Shown one piece after another: positions 43,921 through 54,981 of a stretch of 64,000 nucleotides of DNA (position 1 is its first letter; each line of letters begins with the position of its first letter). The stretch covers positions 162,026,331 through 162,090,330 of the forward strand of contig CM040118.1 of NCBI GenBank assembly GCA_022559845.1, written 5' to 3'. The position numbers and the translations under genes are program-made. The notes below the pieces were generated by a model. The model did no database searches. It was given only the letters and a program-made list of their open reading frames with translations, and had not been told where the DNA came from. The stretch is from Amorphophallus konjac. Its lineage: Eukaryota; Streptophyta; Magnoliopsida; Alismatales; Araceae.

Positions 43921-45351
43921 CTAAGTCGAAGCACTGAGATCATCATCGTCCAGAGACTGGATGCACCCTCTCTTCAGGATCCTTGGGTCGACAACCTTAG
44001 GAAATCTGTAGAGGCGAAGGCCGAAAAGGAAGATTTGAAGGAAGTGTCTTTAACTGAGCTAGAAGAGATCTTGGAGGAAGAAGAATTGCCATGGTATCAT
44101 GAAATCGAGCTATATTGCAGAGACAGATCATTCCCAGAAGGGGCAACTGCCGAGCAGCGTAAGGCTATTAGAAGAGCCACCTCGAAATACACTATTATTG
44201 CTGGAGAATTATATAGGCGCGCTCTTAATGGAATGCTTATGAGATGTCTTGATGATGATGAAGCTTAGAAAGTGGCCGAAGTAGCACATTCGAGTGAGTG
44301 TGGAGGTCATGTCAATGGCAAGGCTCTAGCGAAGAAAATCCTTAAGCAGGGTTACTATTGGCCCACTTTAGAGGAAGATTGCTCCCTCTATGTCTGGAGG
44401 TGTCTTAAATGCCAACTCCATGCTGACAAAATCCATGCTCCAGCTTCATCTCTTCATCCTCTCTCCGCTCCTTGGCCATTCTCCATGTGGGCTTTCGACA
44501 TTGTTGGCACGCTCGATGATCCCAATTCTCAGACCAAGCAAAAATCCTTCATCCTTACCGCCACTGAGTACTTCACCAAGTGGGTCGAAGCGGAGGCGTA
44601 CGCGGAGATCAAAGCTACCACGGTGTGCCGCTTTATCATGAGGAATATCATTTCACGGTTTGGAGTGCCAAGCAGCATCGTCACCGATAATGGACCCCAA
44701 TTCATTTCTCCAGAGCTCCAGGACCTCTATAAGAAGTTCAATATTACATTGCATCATTCATCTCCATATTATCCTCAAGGTAACGGCCAAGCCGAAGCCA
44801 CCAATAAAACCGTTATTAAAATCATAAAGAAAATATGTGAATCTCACAAATTCTCTGATTGGCCTGAATGATTAGTGGAAGCTCTATGGACTTACCGCAC
44901 CTCCGTCCGTACTCCTACGGGGCAAACCCTCTATGCTCTCACTTACGGGATGGAGTCGGTGCTCCCATATGAGATCTTGATCCCTTCCGTAAGGGTGCAG
45001 CTTGATAAGGAACTTAATCTCGATGAACGTCGAGAGACGTTGCTAGTCCAGCTAGAACTCTTGGATGAGAAGAGGATGAATGCAGCCGATCACGTGTCCG
45101 TTTATCAAAAGAGAGTCTCGCGGTATTTTCAAAAGAAGGTAATTGAGCGCAAATTTCAAATAGCTGACATGGTTTTGAAATGCAAATTCATTAGGTCTGG
45201 AGGTCCTAGGTCCAAATTGTAACCTAACTGCGAAGGGTCGTTCGTCGTTAAAGATGCTTATCCAGGGAACGCATATCGCCTAGTCAACACGGAAGGTGAG
45301 GAGTTGTCTCACGCCTGGAATGGGTTGTATCTTAAGCATTTTTTCCCTTAG
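43921..45351 (+). pseudogene. G1 integrase
   Basis: Zinc-binding part: HSSECGGHVNG and YYWPTLEEDC..CLKCQ (44290-44415). Core: MWAFDIVGTL (first Asp), IVTDNGPQFIS (second Asp), YPQGNGQAEATNK (Glu), so the D,D,E triad is intact although the frame is not. The C terminus includes LWTYRTSVRTPTGQTLYALTYGME and ends HFFP-stop at 45351. Stops at 44266, 44869 and 45220 interrupt it. It inserts the element DNA. No chromodomain is seen, as expected for Tat. Confidence 0.88.
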
Positions 45352-46970
45352 AGTCAAGCTAATGAAGGCCCGTTAGCGAGGTGTCTTTCCTCAATCGCGA
45401 AGGGAGATCCTGAGCGTGGCACCTACACACTTCACTATGTCCCCGGTCAGGTTCTCCAGTTTTGTGTAAACACCGTTTCTCCTTGGCCATGCTTGGGAGA
45501 AAGTAAAAGTCACTGTACGTTTCTTTCTTCGGCTGAATCCAGGGGCAAGAGGTGACTAAGGGGGCAATGACTGATCTAGACACCCTTACGAGAGGAGGTC
45601 TCAAATAGGGGCAGTCTGTTATGACCTAATTCCACAAAAGAAAAAGCAACGGTAACGCCAGAGCAAAAGAAAAGGCAAAGGTGAAAGCTTATTTCAAAAG
45701 CTTCAAAATTCAAAAGATCAAAATGCTCCAAGAATATGAAACTAGGCATGACAAGAGTGGTAGTACAGTTTCCCCGCGGGACGTCATGAGCCCGGTCGTA
45801 CGCGTGCCTAGAGTGGATGAAGGTTCACTGACGGACACAAAGCTCCGGCACAACAGACTGAATCTCTGAAGGGGTTGTCATGAGAGGAATTCAAGCCTTA
45901 AAAATATATATACCTGGCCTAGGCTTATCCCCATAATTCTTTTTCCCTTTTTTAGGACTAAAATCGTACTCTGGGTATGGCCTCGGTAGAAGTACCGTTA
46001 GGCAGATTGGCCCTTGGTCGGGGATTGCCATCTTAGAAGCACGTCAACCTCAGGAGATTCCTAGTGAGATAGGGATAGCTCTCGTCGCCGGGACGAAATT
46101 GGCTTTCAAAATCTTAAAAAAAAATCAAATATTTTCAAAATCTAAAAAATCAGATATTTTCAAAATAAAAAAATCAGATATTTTCAAAATCCAAAAAAAT
46201 TAAATATTTTTAAAACCCAAACAAATCAAATATTTTTAAAATTCAAAAAATCAGATATTTTTAAAATCTAAAAAAATCAGATATTTCAAAATCCACAAAA
46301 ACCAAATATTTTTAAAAATACCATCATCCTTGCATATCATACATTTGCATTCATATAGTTTATTTACAGCCTTGCCTATTTAATAAAGTTCCACCCCTTG
46401 ACCAAATATCAAGGATTGGTCATTCTCTAACTTGCTGCAGGCAAGGGGTTGAGCCTAAGAACGGATCTAACTTGTTTCTTGTTTTAAGTGTGTGCAGACA
46501 CATGTCCCAATGCCCCAGGATTCAAAGCTTCTAGGATTTTCTCTGATCTTAGTCCCTTAGCGGTCTTACACTAGACCGCTTATGCATTTCTAGCGGTCTA
46601 AGGATGACTGCTAACGTCACCTGAGACCCCCAACTCTCATAGTTCTCTGCCTCTCGTTCCTAGCGGTCCTTCGATAGACCGTTTATATCTCCCTAGCGGT
46701 CCAATAAATGACCGCATGCTCTTCCCCAGAGCTTAAAACTCTCAAATTTTTTTTGGTGCTTTCCCTCGCGGTCTATCGATAGACCGTTTGGTGGTGTTAG
46801 CTGTCTTACAGTAGACCATTTGTCAAACAGAGAACCTTATTCTTTTGATTTATCAAGCCAAAATTGTCATTCCACTACATATCTTTCAAGTCAAACCCTT
46901 CCATTTTATTCATCCAAGGCTCATGATACATCATTCATTCCATAAAACTCAAAATACATGATTAAGAAAT
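45352..46970 (+). other. G1 region after integrase, with AT-rich tandem array and palindromes
   Basis: No gene is supported. At about 46103-46318 a unit of roughly 27 bp (core ATCAGATATTTTCAAAATC) is repeated about eight times with variation. From 46557 to 46820 lie about six imperfect palindromes of the form CGGTC..GACCG, including GCGGTCTATCGATAGACCG at 46771. Confidence 0.8.
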
Positions 46971-48105
46971 TCAAAATACATTCCAATTCATGTCCGCGCG
47001 AGGCCGGATCTTGCGCAATTCCTTCACATAAGCACGGTAGTCCTTGTCATTCTCTTTCACTTCCACCTGCAAGGTACGGACCCGGCTGACCTCCCACATG
47101 GTCAGAGCGCTCTGAACCGCCTGTTCATCCTCCTCGGTCCGATCTTCCTAGCTTGAAGAGGAGGGTAGTGTGATAGTGCTGGAACCATAGTACAAGGAAG
47201 TCCAACTTGTAAGTAGCACCGGTGCGGGTTGTAGATCACCAAGGTAGTGTTCCCCACTAGCAGAAGGTCTAGGCCCAGTCGCCGAGGTAATCTAAGAGTT
47301 GTGCCTTGAAGAGCCCGGGGTCGCATGATGAATTTGTCAATTGGTAAGGTGTTGAGGAAAAGGCGCCAATCATCCCTTGTCTTTTTATCCGCCGTTCGGC
47401 ACTCAACCTGTGAAGAGAACCCAAATGCTCCTCCTATAAAGAAGAGTGGGTAGCTCCCGAATATACGGCTAGCTAAAGGCATGTCTTCCTTGGGTAAGAA
47501 TTTAAGTCTAACTCCCATCCAACACTCAAGGATGATCATTGACCCAAAGAGAGGTCCCCCTAAAGAAGCTTAGCTAAGGCCTTCATAGAGGTATGAAAGG
47601 ACGGCTTGAGAGATGGATAAACTCCGCCACAACCCACTAATGATGCTGGGATTTTGGATATCTAAGAGGTGGTCGGTGGTGGTAAAGAGCAAAGCCCCGC
47701 ACAAGCAAATGGAGACGACTTTTGCTATGGCTTCATATCTCCCCCACTTGTTCTTGCAATGACAGGTGATCCATTGAGCTAAGGGTATCAAATGGACATG
47801 GCGGGGGCTGATCATGGTTTTCACATCTTTTGGAATGGGTAGAAAATCCCCCAAGATGAGTGATGGGTCTATAGGTTCAACCGTATGACACACCAAGTCT
47901 TCATCTCCCACCTTAGTCTTAGGAAGGGCTAGGTCGGTCTCTATCTCTTTTATAAGGACTGTGGCTTCAAAGGTTGGGAACATGAAAGTGTGTGTTTGAG
48001 GGTGCCATAACTCCACAAGGGCTGAAATACTAGGCCAATCATATGAAATTTTCTAAAAATTCTTGGCTAAGACTAATAAAGGTTGAAGGTGCCATGCCCT
48101 AAGGA
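46971..48105 (-). pseudogene. Antisense DUF7745-like gene in G1
   Basis: Minus-strand reading: LRAWHLQPLLVLAKNF, a stop near 48050, then SISALVELWHPQTHTFMFP, IEEIETD-like ELALPKTK, HVHLIPLAQWITC, RYEAIAKVVSICLCGALLF, YLYEGLS, a TAA at 47570 (Gln by context), GGPLFGSMIILECWMGVRL and LFLNTLPIDKFIMRP. The layout (a 'WHPxTHxFxF' block, helical core, large-subunit style WLxxHL region) resembles the DUF7745 proteins found with plant Gypsy elements; I assign this by resemblance only. A phase change near 47150 leads to a Glu/Lys-rich coiled C terminus ending at 46971. It lies antisense to the element, beside the PMD gene. Confidence 0.6.
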
Positions 48106-49051
48106 TTGAGGTAACTTACAAAGGAAGTTCTTTTATCATGGGAGCCACCCACTTCAAGCTAGAGTACCACCTTGGGCCAGGAAGGAGCTAAGCAAAAAGA
48201 AGAGAAGAATAAGAGAGAATGTTATGAGAAAGAAACCTAAAGGAAATTCATGGATTTTGAGATTTTTTTTAACTCACCTCTCTTGAAGAGCTTGTGCTCA
48301 GGTGCTTGGGGAGGGAAGTTAGCTGTTGTAGCTCCCCATGCTCCCTTCTAGCTGGCTTTGGCTCGGTATAGGCCACCTCTCCCATGGTGCTAGCTTCAAA
48401 GCTCCTTTTCATGATGATTTGGGGTGATTTTGAGGGAGTTTTCAAGGTTTAAACTAGGGATTTCTGTGAGCTGTGAATTCTGGGTGCATTCTTACTTATA
48501 AGGCTCTAATTTGGGTTCTAATGCACTAGGATTGAGGTTAGGGAGCCTCAGTTTGAGTTAGGATAAGTCTTAGTGCAGATTAGGTGTCTTTCTCCCTGGG
48601 TTCGGACTCTCACGGAGAGTCCCGCTTAGACTTCACTCCATCTTTTCCCTTGCAGTCTATCGATCGACCGCCAGGCTCTCTCAAACGGTCGTCCATATGA
48701 CCGTTTTATTCCTTCCTTCACCGCCTTTCTCCCACTCGCCTAACGGTCATGTCTTAGGCTGTTTACTCCTCCTGGCGGTATTCCACAAGACCGGTTTCCC
48801 CTGTTTTCCTATTTTGATTATCCTTAATCAATCATTTTCCCCCTTTCTCTCCCACTCATTCTCCTGATCTCTCTCTATCAGTCTTAGGAATCGTTGTTAG
48901 TGTGTCAGCATCCACATTTGCATCTACATTTGCATCCACATTTGCATCCGCATTTGCATCCACATTTGCACAAACAAAAAGCCAAAAAAGATCATATATT
49001 ACTAATGTAAGAGTCATGTACATGCATATAAAGATAAAGTACAAGCTGCTC
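48106..49051. other. Spacer between the two antisense genes, with palindromes and a minisatellite
   Basis: No gene. Four degenerate CGGTC..GACCG palindromes occur at 48650-48795. At 48908-48971 a 12-bp unit, ACATTTGCATCC, is repeated about five times. Confidence 0.7.
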
Positions 49052-51972
49052 TCAGGCTGGTCCCTCTCCTGGACCGCCGCTGTCCCCGGTCCCCTCGTGC
49101 CTCCTCGACGGCAGAGCCATGGAGGTGCTCCCCTCCTCTCGGTGACGTCGCCGCTGCTCCTCCTCCTCGTTCCTCCGATGGCTGGAGGAACCTGTAAGAT
49201 AGTCCCGGTGCACGCTGCGCGCACCGCTCTGCGACACGCTGTGGGAGGATCGTCCGCCCACTATCTGAAGTGACCTCTCCAGCACTCAGATCTTGGCTCT
49301 CATCTCTGCCGCTGCTGCTGCCCCAGCTCTGAGGCTCTCTACCTCTGCACGGAGATCGACTGCCGCTGTCGCCTCTGCCTGCAATCGAGCCACCTCAGCT
49401 CGTGCCTGCTCTGCCTCTGCTCTGGCACGCTTCGCCTCGCCAAGTGCGGCAGTCAGCTCCCTCGTCTGCATGAACATTCATCATGTTAGTCAATTGCATT
49501 TTCATATGGCATTTAAGGAGAAGTCGGTCAATTGCTTACCCTCTCCGTGAGAGCGGCCTCGACCTCTTCTGCCCGAGACACTGCCCGGGTGAGGTCGACA
49601 TCCCACTCAGTTCATCCCGCAGGCTGGGAAGATGAAGATGGAGCATCGGGTCCCTGCCGTCCCGCTCCCTCGGCTCGCTACATTTAGAAAGTCTTAGTTA
49701 GTCAGGCACATGCATAAACATTTACATTTGAGTCTAAGGATCATGAACTTACCAGAAGGTCCAGAGAGCGCTAGAGGTAGTCCCTCTACTATAATGTGGA
49801 GTGGAGGAGTCCCTGGAGCTCTGCTATCTGGCCCTGAGGATCTAGCTGCATGTAGAAAGTCAAACGGTCAGTGCATCATTAATAGGCATCAATGCATTAG
49901 AAGTATTTTAGAAGTTTAAGTTTAGAAGTCCTACCGGTCGTCGGGAGCCATGGAAGACCTGGTCCCCGTACCTCCGAGCGTAGTCCCTCAGGTAGGTCTC
50001 GTCGCTGCTGGCACGGGCTAGCACCACCCGGCCTCTCCTGGTCCAATCTTGTACATGGTCGATCGCCCGGGTGACCCAGTCGATCTCACCGCTAAGGCCC
50101 TTCGAGGGTCACGTCCGACCCGCTCGCCGTCTCTTGATGGGAACTCCACCTCTGACTGATGCACCCCTTGTGTCCTCATGATTAGGCGATGGTGCAGCGG
50201 CTCGATGATGTTGAGGCAGTGCAACCACACCTCTCGTCCTGCATATGCCAGGGCCGCCTCTACCCATGGCTGTCCATCGTGACCCTCATCACGGTACGGT
50301 GTCTAGTGCACCTGAAAGGTCAGTTAAGTTAAATGTCAGCATCCATAAAAGCATTTAAGTGCATTTAGAAGTTTTAGAGTTTGAGGCTTTCCGATGCATA
50401 TGGGAACATGTCCATGTCCTCCTGGATCGCCCGCATGAGCCGCCGTAACGATCCCATGTCCCGTACCGCCATCCACCGCCTTGCGATGGGTACTTGGTCC
50501 GAATGTACCTCATTTCCCCGCCCTAGGCCCGGGAGGTATAGGTAGCTCCAAACCTGCATTTATTCGGATGTCAGCATATCATAGCATATCATAAGCATAA
50601 TCAAAAGCATAAGCATTTAGAGTCGAGCATTTACCTGAAGAAGAGGCGCGAACCCGCCCAGCATCGTCTGTCGGTCGGTGGTGCTGAGGGAGTCGAATAG
50701 AAACACCAGTACTGCAGCTCCCCAGGCATATCCTCCAACCTCGTCCAGATCCCGCAGTAGTGGGAGGAGTCTGAAGCTCACTCCGTCTGCCCTCGTCGCG
50801 AACAATAGCTTCTCGAAAAGCAACATCAGGAAGCAGCGCAGGGTGATGTCTCCCTTTGGTCTTGGTCCCATTGACACTCTCTCTCGGCCTCGGTCAGTTA
50901 ATCTCCCGAGGTGTTCCTCCGGTAGCTTGCCAACAGCTATCGCTGCTCCCCTCAATCCCAAGCTCTCCTGAAGAGTCGCCCGTCCTAGCATTGAGGAGTG
51001 ATGACCTGGTCTCAGCAACTCCAGTCCAAGCAACTCCTGTGCCATCTCTCGATAATCAACATATGTCCATCCAGTCACCAGAGCTCCATGAACTCGAAGT
51101 CCTGTGATCCACGCTACGTCCTCGAGCTTCAGGATCATGTGTCCCCATGGGAATAGAAAAGCTCTGCTAATTGGGTCCCACCTCTCGTGCAGTGCATATA
51201 GCAGTGCCATGTCAATCCGTATCACTTCTATGCTCAGAAGCTCGCCAAACCCCATCGCTGCTAGTCTCTCTCTCTGGTAGTCCGGTAGTGTGAGGTACAC
51301 CGCCCGGACCTGCAACCAAGAGATCTGGGTCCATCTCTTCCCCTGCATACATTTAAAACAATTCCCAATCAGTCATTCATATAGTCCCCAAATCATGCAT
51401 TGCATTACTCTTTTAAATAAAAATCAAAAATCACTCTGATTCCCAAGCGGTCGTGCCCTAGACCGTTTCTTATCCACTAGCAGTTGTCCCCTGGACCGTC
51501 TGGTTCCCTAGCGGTCACTGCAAGGACCGCTAGGCATCCAGGGAACGGGCGGTGTTCGCCTCATTTCCCCATGGTTTGAAAATGGCCCAAAGGCCTTTAC
51601 AAACATCTTAAATGGGTCCCCAGACCCATTCTCATCTCATTCCCCCATATGCATGCATTCAAAACAAATACAAATGGGTTTTTGAGTTCCTCGGCCTACC
51701 TCCGATGATGGTCTCCCGGCCGACACCTCCGGTGCTTCCTCGGCCGCGGGCTCATCTTCCTCCTCTTCCATGGCCTCTCCCGGTCCTTCTTCCACTGTGG
51801 GGACCTCCTCCATCACTGGTTGGGCCACCGGACCTTTTTCTTCCACCCGTGGGTTCGACGCCGCCGGAGGCGTCTCCTCCTCCTCCTCTATCCACCGCCG
51901 AAAATGCTTCAAACCCCTCTTCTTCACCATTTTGGGTGGGGTGGATGCACAGTCACGGTGGTCGCCGGTCAC
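49052..51972 (-). pseudogene. Antisense intron-containing plant-mobile-domain (PMD) gene in G1
   Basis: Seven exons on the minus strand: 51972-51700, 51342-50635, 50553-50392, 50311-49935, 49845-49753, 49677-49540 and 49465-49052. All introns have AG acceptors; five have GT donors, and the donor of intron 3 reads GAAAGC where GTAAGC is expected. All junctions are phase 0. Exon 1 is Lys- then Glu/Pro-rich. Exons 2-4 carry the plant mobile domain (aminotransferase-like family): LHERWDPISRAFLFPWGHM, LEDVAWITGLRVHG, LLQ|VWSYLYLPG, VWLHCLNIIEPLHHRL. Exons 5-7 form a coiled coil (AALTER|TRELTAALGEAKR) and an Arg/Ser-rich tail. Breaks: TAG at 50303, a frameshift near 50110, and TAG/TGA codons in exons 5-7. 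Such domains occur in host silencing proteins and in transposons. Confidence 0.85.
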
Positions 51973-53230
51973 GATGGTTGTCAGACTGGCCGGAGTGGAT
52001 TTTGTTTGATTGGAACGAGATGGGGTGAAGTGGGAGAATGAAACGCCCGTTCATTTTTTTTTGAATTCGCCCAGATCCATGTGGTCTATCGCCAGACCGT
52101 TTACACCCTCTTAGCGGTCCTCTTCTAGACCATTTTTCATCTGGGTCACCCTCCTCAAAGAATGTGAACCGCCCTTGCCCAAGCGGTCTATCTCTAGACC
52201 GTCAGGGGTCCTTTGTGGTCATGGCCTAGACCGTTTTCCACAGCTGTGTGAAATGAAACATCTGCTTGATTCTTGATGCAATTTTGGTATGGTTCATATT
52301 TTATTGATGCCTCATGCTTATTTTATGGATATAATTGTTGATGGCTAACCTTCTCTTTGTCAAAACTATAAACGCCATCATATCATGACGCAATTGCTCG
52401 CCAGGCAGGTAAGTCAGGTAAGTATCCCGATCCCTAAACCCTTAATGCATTGCTATATGGTATCTATGATATATTACCTTGAGAATCGGCTGGTCATTCA
52501 TGTGTTCTGGGATCTGATGTTCCTCTTTAATAAAAATGATGATGATCTAGGTGCACATGTTTAATCGTTGGATAGGCCGTTAGGTTGGAAGGATTGAGAG
52601 ATGATGGTTCAATCTTGCATGCTGTGGTTCCAGATAGTATCTTGACCCTGATTTCTCCGGTCTAGCAATACTATTCTTGAGTATCTTCCTATTTTTATCA
52701 TTTCTTCGCATTTGTTTTAATGATTTCTTTATTTTAGCCCAACATGCATCATACACATCTTTGAGCATTCATGTGCCCTCATCTGTCTAAAGTGTCTTAG
52801 TAATGGTGGATAGCTATGTATCCATGGTCTTGAGTAAGTAGAGTCATTCCACTCTGAGTTGGAAGGTTTCCTTCGGTCTATTTGCTCGGTTTGGTTAGCT
52901 GAGGATTCTTGTCTGGAGTTTAGTTGCTCGTCTCTTTACTCTTTTCCATTTGCTCCGACCGCCTATCAACTGTGTGTTCCAGTGAGGAGGTTGGTCGTGT
53001 TTTACTTTCCTTTAGTTGATAGTTCCTCCAGGCATGTGTCATTCGGGTTTGCCGTTCCTTGTGATTGGTTCAAAGTTTTCCAAAAAATTCCTATCGCTTG
53101 TTGGTTGAGGACGGGCGTCAGTTTACCTTAACGCCCACTTTTCAGTCCACTTCGTTTCATTTTCGCTTCATCTCCATGTTCCATTTCGCTTTCGCTTCAC
53201 CTTCGCTCGCTCCCCTGCAAAAAGGACGTT
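51973..53230 (+). other. G1 spacer before 3' LTR
   Basis: No gene is supported; the small open frame at 52859-53131 has no recognisable feature. Four palindromes of the CGGTC..GACCG type lie at 52080-52235. The first part may hold the promoter of the antisense PMD gene. Confidence 0.6.
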
Positions 53231-53243
53231 AAGGAGGGGTATC
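53231..53243 (+). other. G1 polypurine tract
   Basis: AAGGAGGGGTATC directly before the LTR start TGTTGACACTCG. Confidence 0.8.
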
Positions 53244-54917
53244 TGTTGACACTCGTTTTATGACCAACGAGTTGGGTCATCTCCTTATTTATTTTTATGA
53301 TGCCCCGAGTTGTTCACCGCTTATTGGGTTATTTTTGGGTCAATTTTGGGCTTATTTCATCGGTTATTCTCCCCAGTTGGGCCTAGCTCCACTGATTTCT
53401 CATCATTTCAGCTTATTGGGCCTGGATAAGGGCTAATAAGGATTATCTTGTCGATTAACTCGAAGATTTATCGGCCTTTATCTCTTTTGCCACGTCTACT
53501 AGCCTAGCGGTCTATCGTGCGACCGTTTGGCAGGCGTTGGCGGTCCTTTTCTAGACCGCTAGGAGGCAAGGAGTCCTGTTGGGTTTCTTTGATCTTATCT
53601 CTTTCTGGATGATTGAGCCTAGTGGTCTATCGCTAGACCGTTTTGTGCAGCCTTGCGGTCTATCGCAAGACCGTTTGGGGAGACAGAGAGTCCTGCTCTG
53701 TCTGATTTTCTCTGCTTCGCCGTGGATGAACTAGAGTCCTTGGATTGTTGATTTCTCTCTAGATAGAGGCTCTCAGAAGCTTCTATTTGTTTCTATGGAC
53801 TCTTGGGAGTATTATCTTTGAGATTTATCCAGTTTCAGGCCTATTTTCATGTCATTATCCCTCCAACTCGAACCTAGGGTTTGGGGGTCTATAAATAGAG
53901 CCCTTTTTTTAATATATAAATAGAGCCCTTGACTTCATGGCTTGAGGAGGAGATTTCTAGAGTTTGCGACGAAGTGCTGCTGCGTTCTGGAGCCACTTCT
54001 AACCAAGGAGAAGTTACTTCCATGTTCACAAAGCTTCTGGTCCACGGAGTATCAAGTTCCTTTGGTCTAAGTTTGAGTCTTTCTCTTAAGTTTTGTCTAT
54101 TGTCCCTTTGCATCATCATAGTATATTCCCTCTTCTTTCTCCACGTTCTCTGCACTCCATTCATGTTTTAAAACAGCCTCCTATCTTTTTCCACGCCCCA
54201 TAGGGGTTAAAAAATCACCAACCCCCAGGTATTCACCCTTCCTTTTATGCGTCTTAACTTAATTGCATTATAGATACTACGCTTGTCAAAGGGCTAATTG
54301 GGTCATTTTTCTCCGTGTCTACACTCTTTTGTAGGTTTACAGGACTCATTGCATGAGGCCCAGCTCTTCTGGCCAGCCAGGAGGGGTGGAGATATAAGTT
54401 CCAAGTTTCTGTTCTGGGTGCTCTAGCAGCCATTCAGCAGACCATTTTTTGGATTTCAGGCGGTCTATCATAAGACCATTTTCCATCTTCTAGCGATCGT
54501 CTGCTAGACCATTTTCCTCTGTAGCATCTGGTTTTCTCTCTCCCGTGGGCAGGTGACTTCAACCCTCTCTTTCCAAGGTAATTATTGTGGTTTCACTGCA
54601 TTACTTACTTTGGTGGCGATCACACTTTCCATTAGTTGGGCTCTTGTCATCTTGTTCATCATATTGCTTGCTTTCTCTTTATTTTAGTTGCTCCACACCT
54701 ACGGTGTGTGTTTTTCTTTATTCCTTTGCTCCACGTCTCGACATGTGTTTTTATTTTCCTTCTTCACTTCTGCAACATTGATGACAAGCCCATATGCTCT
54801 GCTCCTATGTTGATTGCTTGAGTTAGTGCATCACTTGCTCACACACTTTCCTATTTCAGATCATATCTGCATTCACATTCACCACACATCCCATCAATCA
54901 TAAACAAAACATCAACA
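53244..54917 (+). repeat. G1 3' LTR (1674 bp)
   Basis: Starts TGTTGACAC and ends ACATCAACA, with inverted ends TGTTGA/TCAACA. Two TATA boxes lie in a tandem duplication at 53889-53930 (TATAAATAGAGCCCTT twice). Six palindromes of the CGGTC..GACCG type occur at 53505-53665 and 54455-54510. The last 243 bp match 30352-30593. Open frames within it (for example 53929-54171) are not called. Confidence 0.88.
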
Positions 54918-54981
54918 GTAGCATCTTCTTTCTTATCAGGATGGGGCGGTGTTTTTAAGGTACCAGGCTGTAACGGCCCCT

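Larger units (their letters stand above)
30352..54917 (+). mobile_element. G1, Ty3/Gypsy retrotransposon of Tat type with antisense genes
   Basis: The visible part runs from the tail of its 5' LTR (30352-30593) to the end of its 3' LTR (53244-54917). Order: primer site, leader, gag, Pro-rich linker (LINE inserted), protease/G-patch-like, RT, RNase H, second RNase H, integrase, then an 8-kb region with two antisense genes, a polypurine tract and the 3' LTR. The second RNase H and the long 3' region are marks of Tat-lineage Gypsy elements. It is inserted in G2: at 54918 the sequence becomes G2 protease-region sequence in opposite orientation. Confidence 0.85.

Noticed and set aside
45359..45604. 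Minus-strand frame directly after integrase
   Set aside because: It overlaps the end of the integrase region and shows no domain; a shadow of the pol sequence and its 3' flank.
48902..49273. Plus-strand open frame over the 12-bp minisatellite (48902-49273)
   Set aside because: It starts in a short tandem repeat and overlaps the last exon of the antisense PMD gene, whose splice phases and coiled coil are far better evidence.
52859..53131. Small plus-strand open frame (90 residues) before the G1 3' LTR
   Set aside because: Hydrophobic, no motif, no homologue in the window; chance frame.
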